Source of the DNA: Planococcus kocurii
Lineage (GTDB): Bacteria; Bacillota; Bacilli; Bacillales_A; Planococcaceae
Length of the DNA: 64,000 nucleotides
Direction: 5' to 3'
Assembly (NCBI RefSeq): GCF_001465835.2
Contig: NZ_CP013661.2
Coordinates: 2,844,501 to 2,908,500, forward strand
Notes under the pieces: generated by a model
The model's database searches: none
Seen by the model: only the letters and a program-made list of their open reading frames with translations
What the model was told of the DNA's origin: nothing
Shown: one piece after another, positions 63,561 through 64,000 of the stretch
Layout: every line of letters starts with the position of its first letter
Numbering within the stretch: the first letter of the stretch is position 1
Program-made: the position numbers and the translations under genes

Positions 63561-64000
63561 ATGGTAGTAGGAGATTTCCCAATCGAAACAGACACGCTCG
63601 TAATTGGCTCAGGCCCTGGCGGTTATGTTGCAGCAATCCGGGCAGCGCAAACTGGCCAAAAAGTAACAATCGTAGAGAAAGAATATATTGGTGGCGTTTG
63701 CTTGAACGTCGGCTGTATCCCTTCAAAAGCAATGATTTCTGTTGGGCACCGTTTTGAGGAAGCTCAGCATTCAGAAGACATGGGAATTATCGCAAAGGAA
63801 GTTTCACTTAACTTTGAAAAAGCGCAAGCGTTTAAAGATGGCGTCGTTAAGAAATTGACTGGCGGCGTTGAGTCTCTTCTGAAAGGCAATAAAGTTGAAA
63901 TTTTACGCGGTGAAGCTTATTTTGTTGATGAAAACACTGTCCGCATTATGGATGACAATTCAGCACAAACGTATAAATTTAAAAATGCTATTATCGCAAC
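63561..64000 (+). CDS. pdhD: Dihydrolipoamide dehydrogenase (E3), cut by window edge
   Basis: Partial: only the first ~146 residues are present. FAD-binding [19 protein letters not shown], redox disulfide [16 protein letters not shown], then the start of the first FAD domain. Reoxidises lipoamide for the complex. GGAGGCG nine bases before the ATG and a six-base gap from pdhC show it belongs to the same operon. Confidence 0.95.
   Translation, partial: MVVGDFPIETDTLVIGSGPGGYVAAIRAAQTGQKVTIVEKEYIGGVCLNVGCIPSKAMISVGHRFEEAQHSEDMGIIAKEVSLNFEKAQAFKDGVVKKLTGGVESLLKGNKVEILRGEAYFVDENTVRIMDDNSAQTYKFKNAIIA

Overview
The window looks like chromosomal DNA of a low-to-moderate G+C Gram-positive bacterium of the Bacillales. 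Shine-Dalgarno sites are strong (GGAGG-type), GTG and TTG starts are common, and there are Gram-positive lipoproteins, SigI/RsgI, RNase J1, RpoY (epsilon), DarB and YkyB. Gene content and protein style suggest Planococcaceae (Planococcus/Sporosarcina-like); that placement is inference, since no rRNA is present. The backbone follows, with many losses and insertions, the Bacillus subtilis ykoG...pdhD region: two-component system with PepSY proteins, manganese riboswitch and TerC, sigI-rsgI, ktrD, ykyB, fadH, darB, ccpC, dapH-dapL, ktrC, rnjA-rpoY, ykrA, def, ykyA, pdhABCD. No rRNA, tRNA, CRISPR, prophage or transposase was seen.

Layout. 1-3.7 kb: secreted nuclease lipoprotein, an unlisted 47-aa gene behind a SigB-like promoter, a Gfo/Idh/MocA oxidoreductase, an aldehyde dehydrogenase, and a palindromic intergenic repeat. 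3.8-9 kb: response regulator, kinase and two PepSY proteins, then an orphan PAS kinase in the opposite direction. 9.2-17.8 kb: M42 aminopeptidase, murE, prfC, an RND exporter and an SDR. 17.8-24.7 kb: Mn riboswitch and TerC exporter, sigI-rsgI, KtrD-like K+ channel, MarR regulator, repeat-bearing lipoprotein, CPBP protease. 24.9-28.5 kb: first MoxR-DUF58 operon, led by a 62-aa protein. 28.7-36 kb: dehydrogenase, ykyB, fadH, darB, MFS exporter, ccpC, dapH-dapL.

36.4-48.1 kb is the most unusual part: eight tightly packed, overlapping genes that join an ABC-2 transporter, a large exported membrane protein, a membrane/coiled-coil protein with 20 perfect Gly-Gln repeats, a MoxR ATPase, a DUF58 protein with an intact MIDAS start, and two membrane-anchored von Willebrand A proteins. 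It looks like a cell-envelope machine in which a MoxR chaperone acts on VWA proteins coupled to an ABC exporter. Its substrate cannot be read from the sequence. It is a second, divergent version of the MoxR locus at 25 kb.

48.1-53.9 kb, minus strand: an MFS drug exporter, then an XRE-cupin regulator with potABCD for polyamine uptake. 54-64 kb: a cysteine-rich small protein, ktrC, rnjA-rpoY, a possible 23-aa micro-gene, ykrA, def (TTG start), ykyA and the pyruvate dehydrogenase operon, cut off inside pdhD at the right edge.

How the parts fit: potassium control (KtrD with KtrC, and the c-di-AMP sensor DarB), manganese export, envelope stress sensing (SigI/RsgI, PepSY system), diaminopimelate/lysine supply and peptidoglycan precursor synthesis (DapH, DapL, MurE), and central carbon entry (CcpC, PDH).
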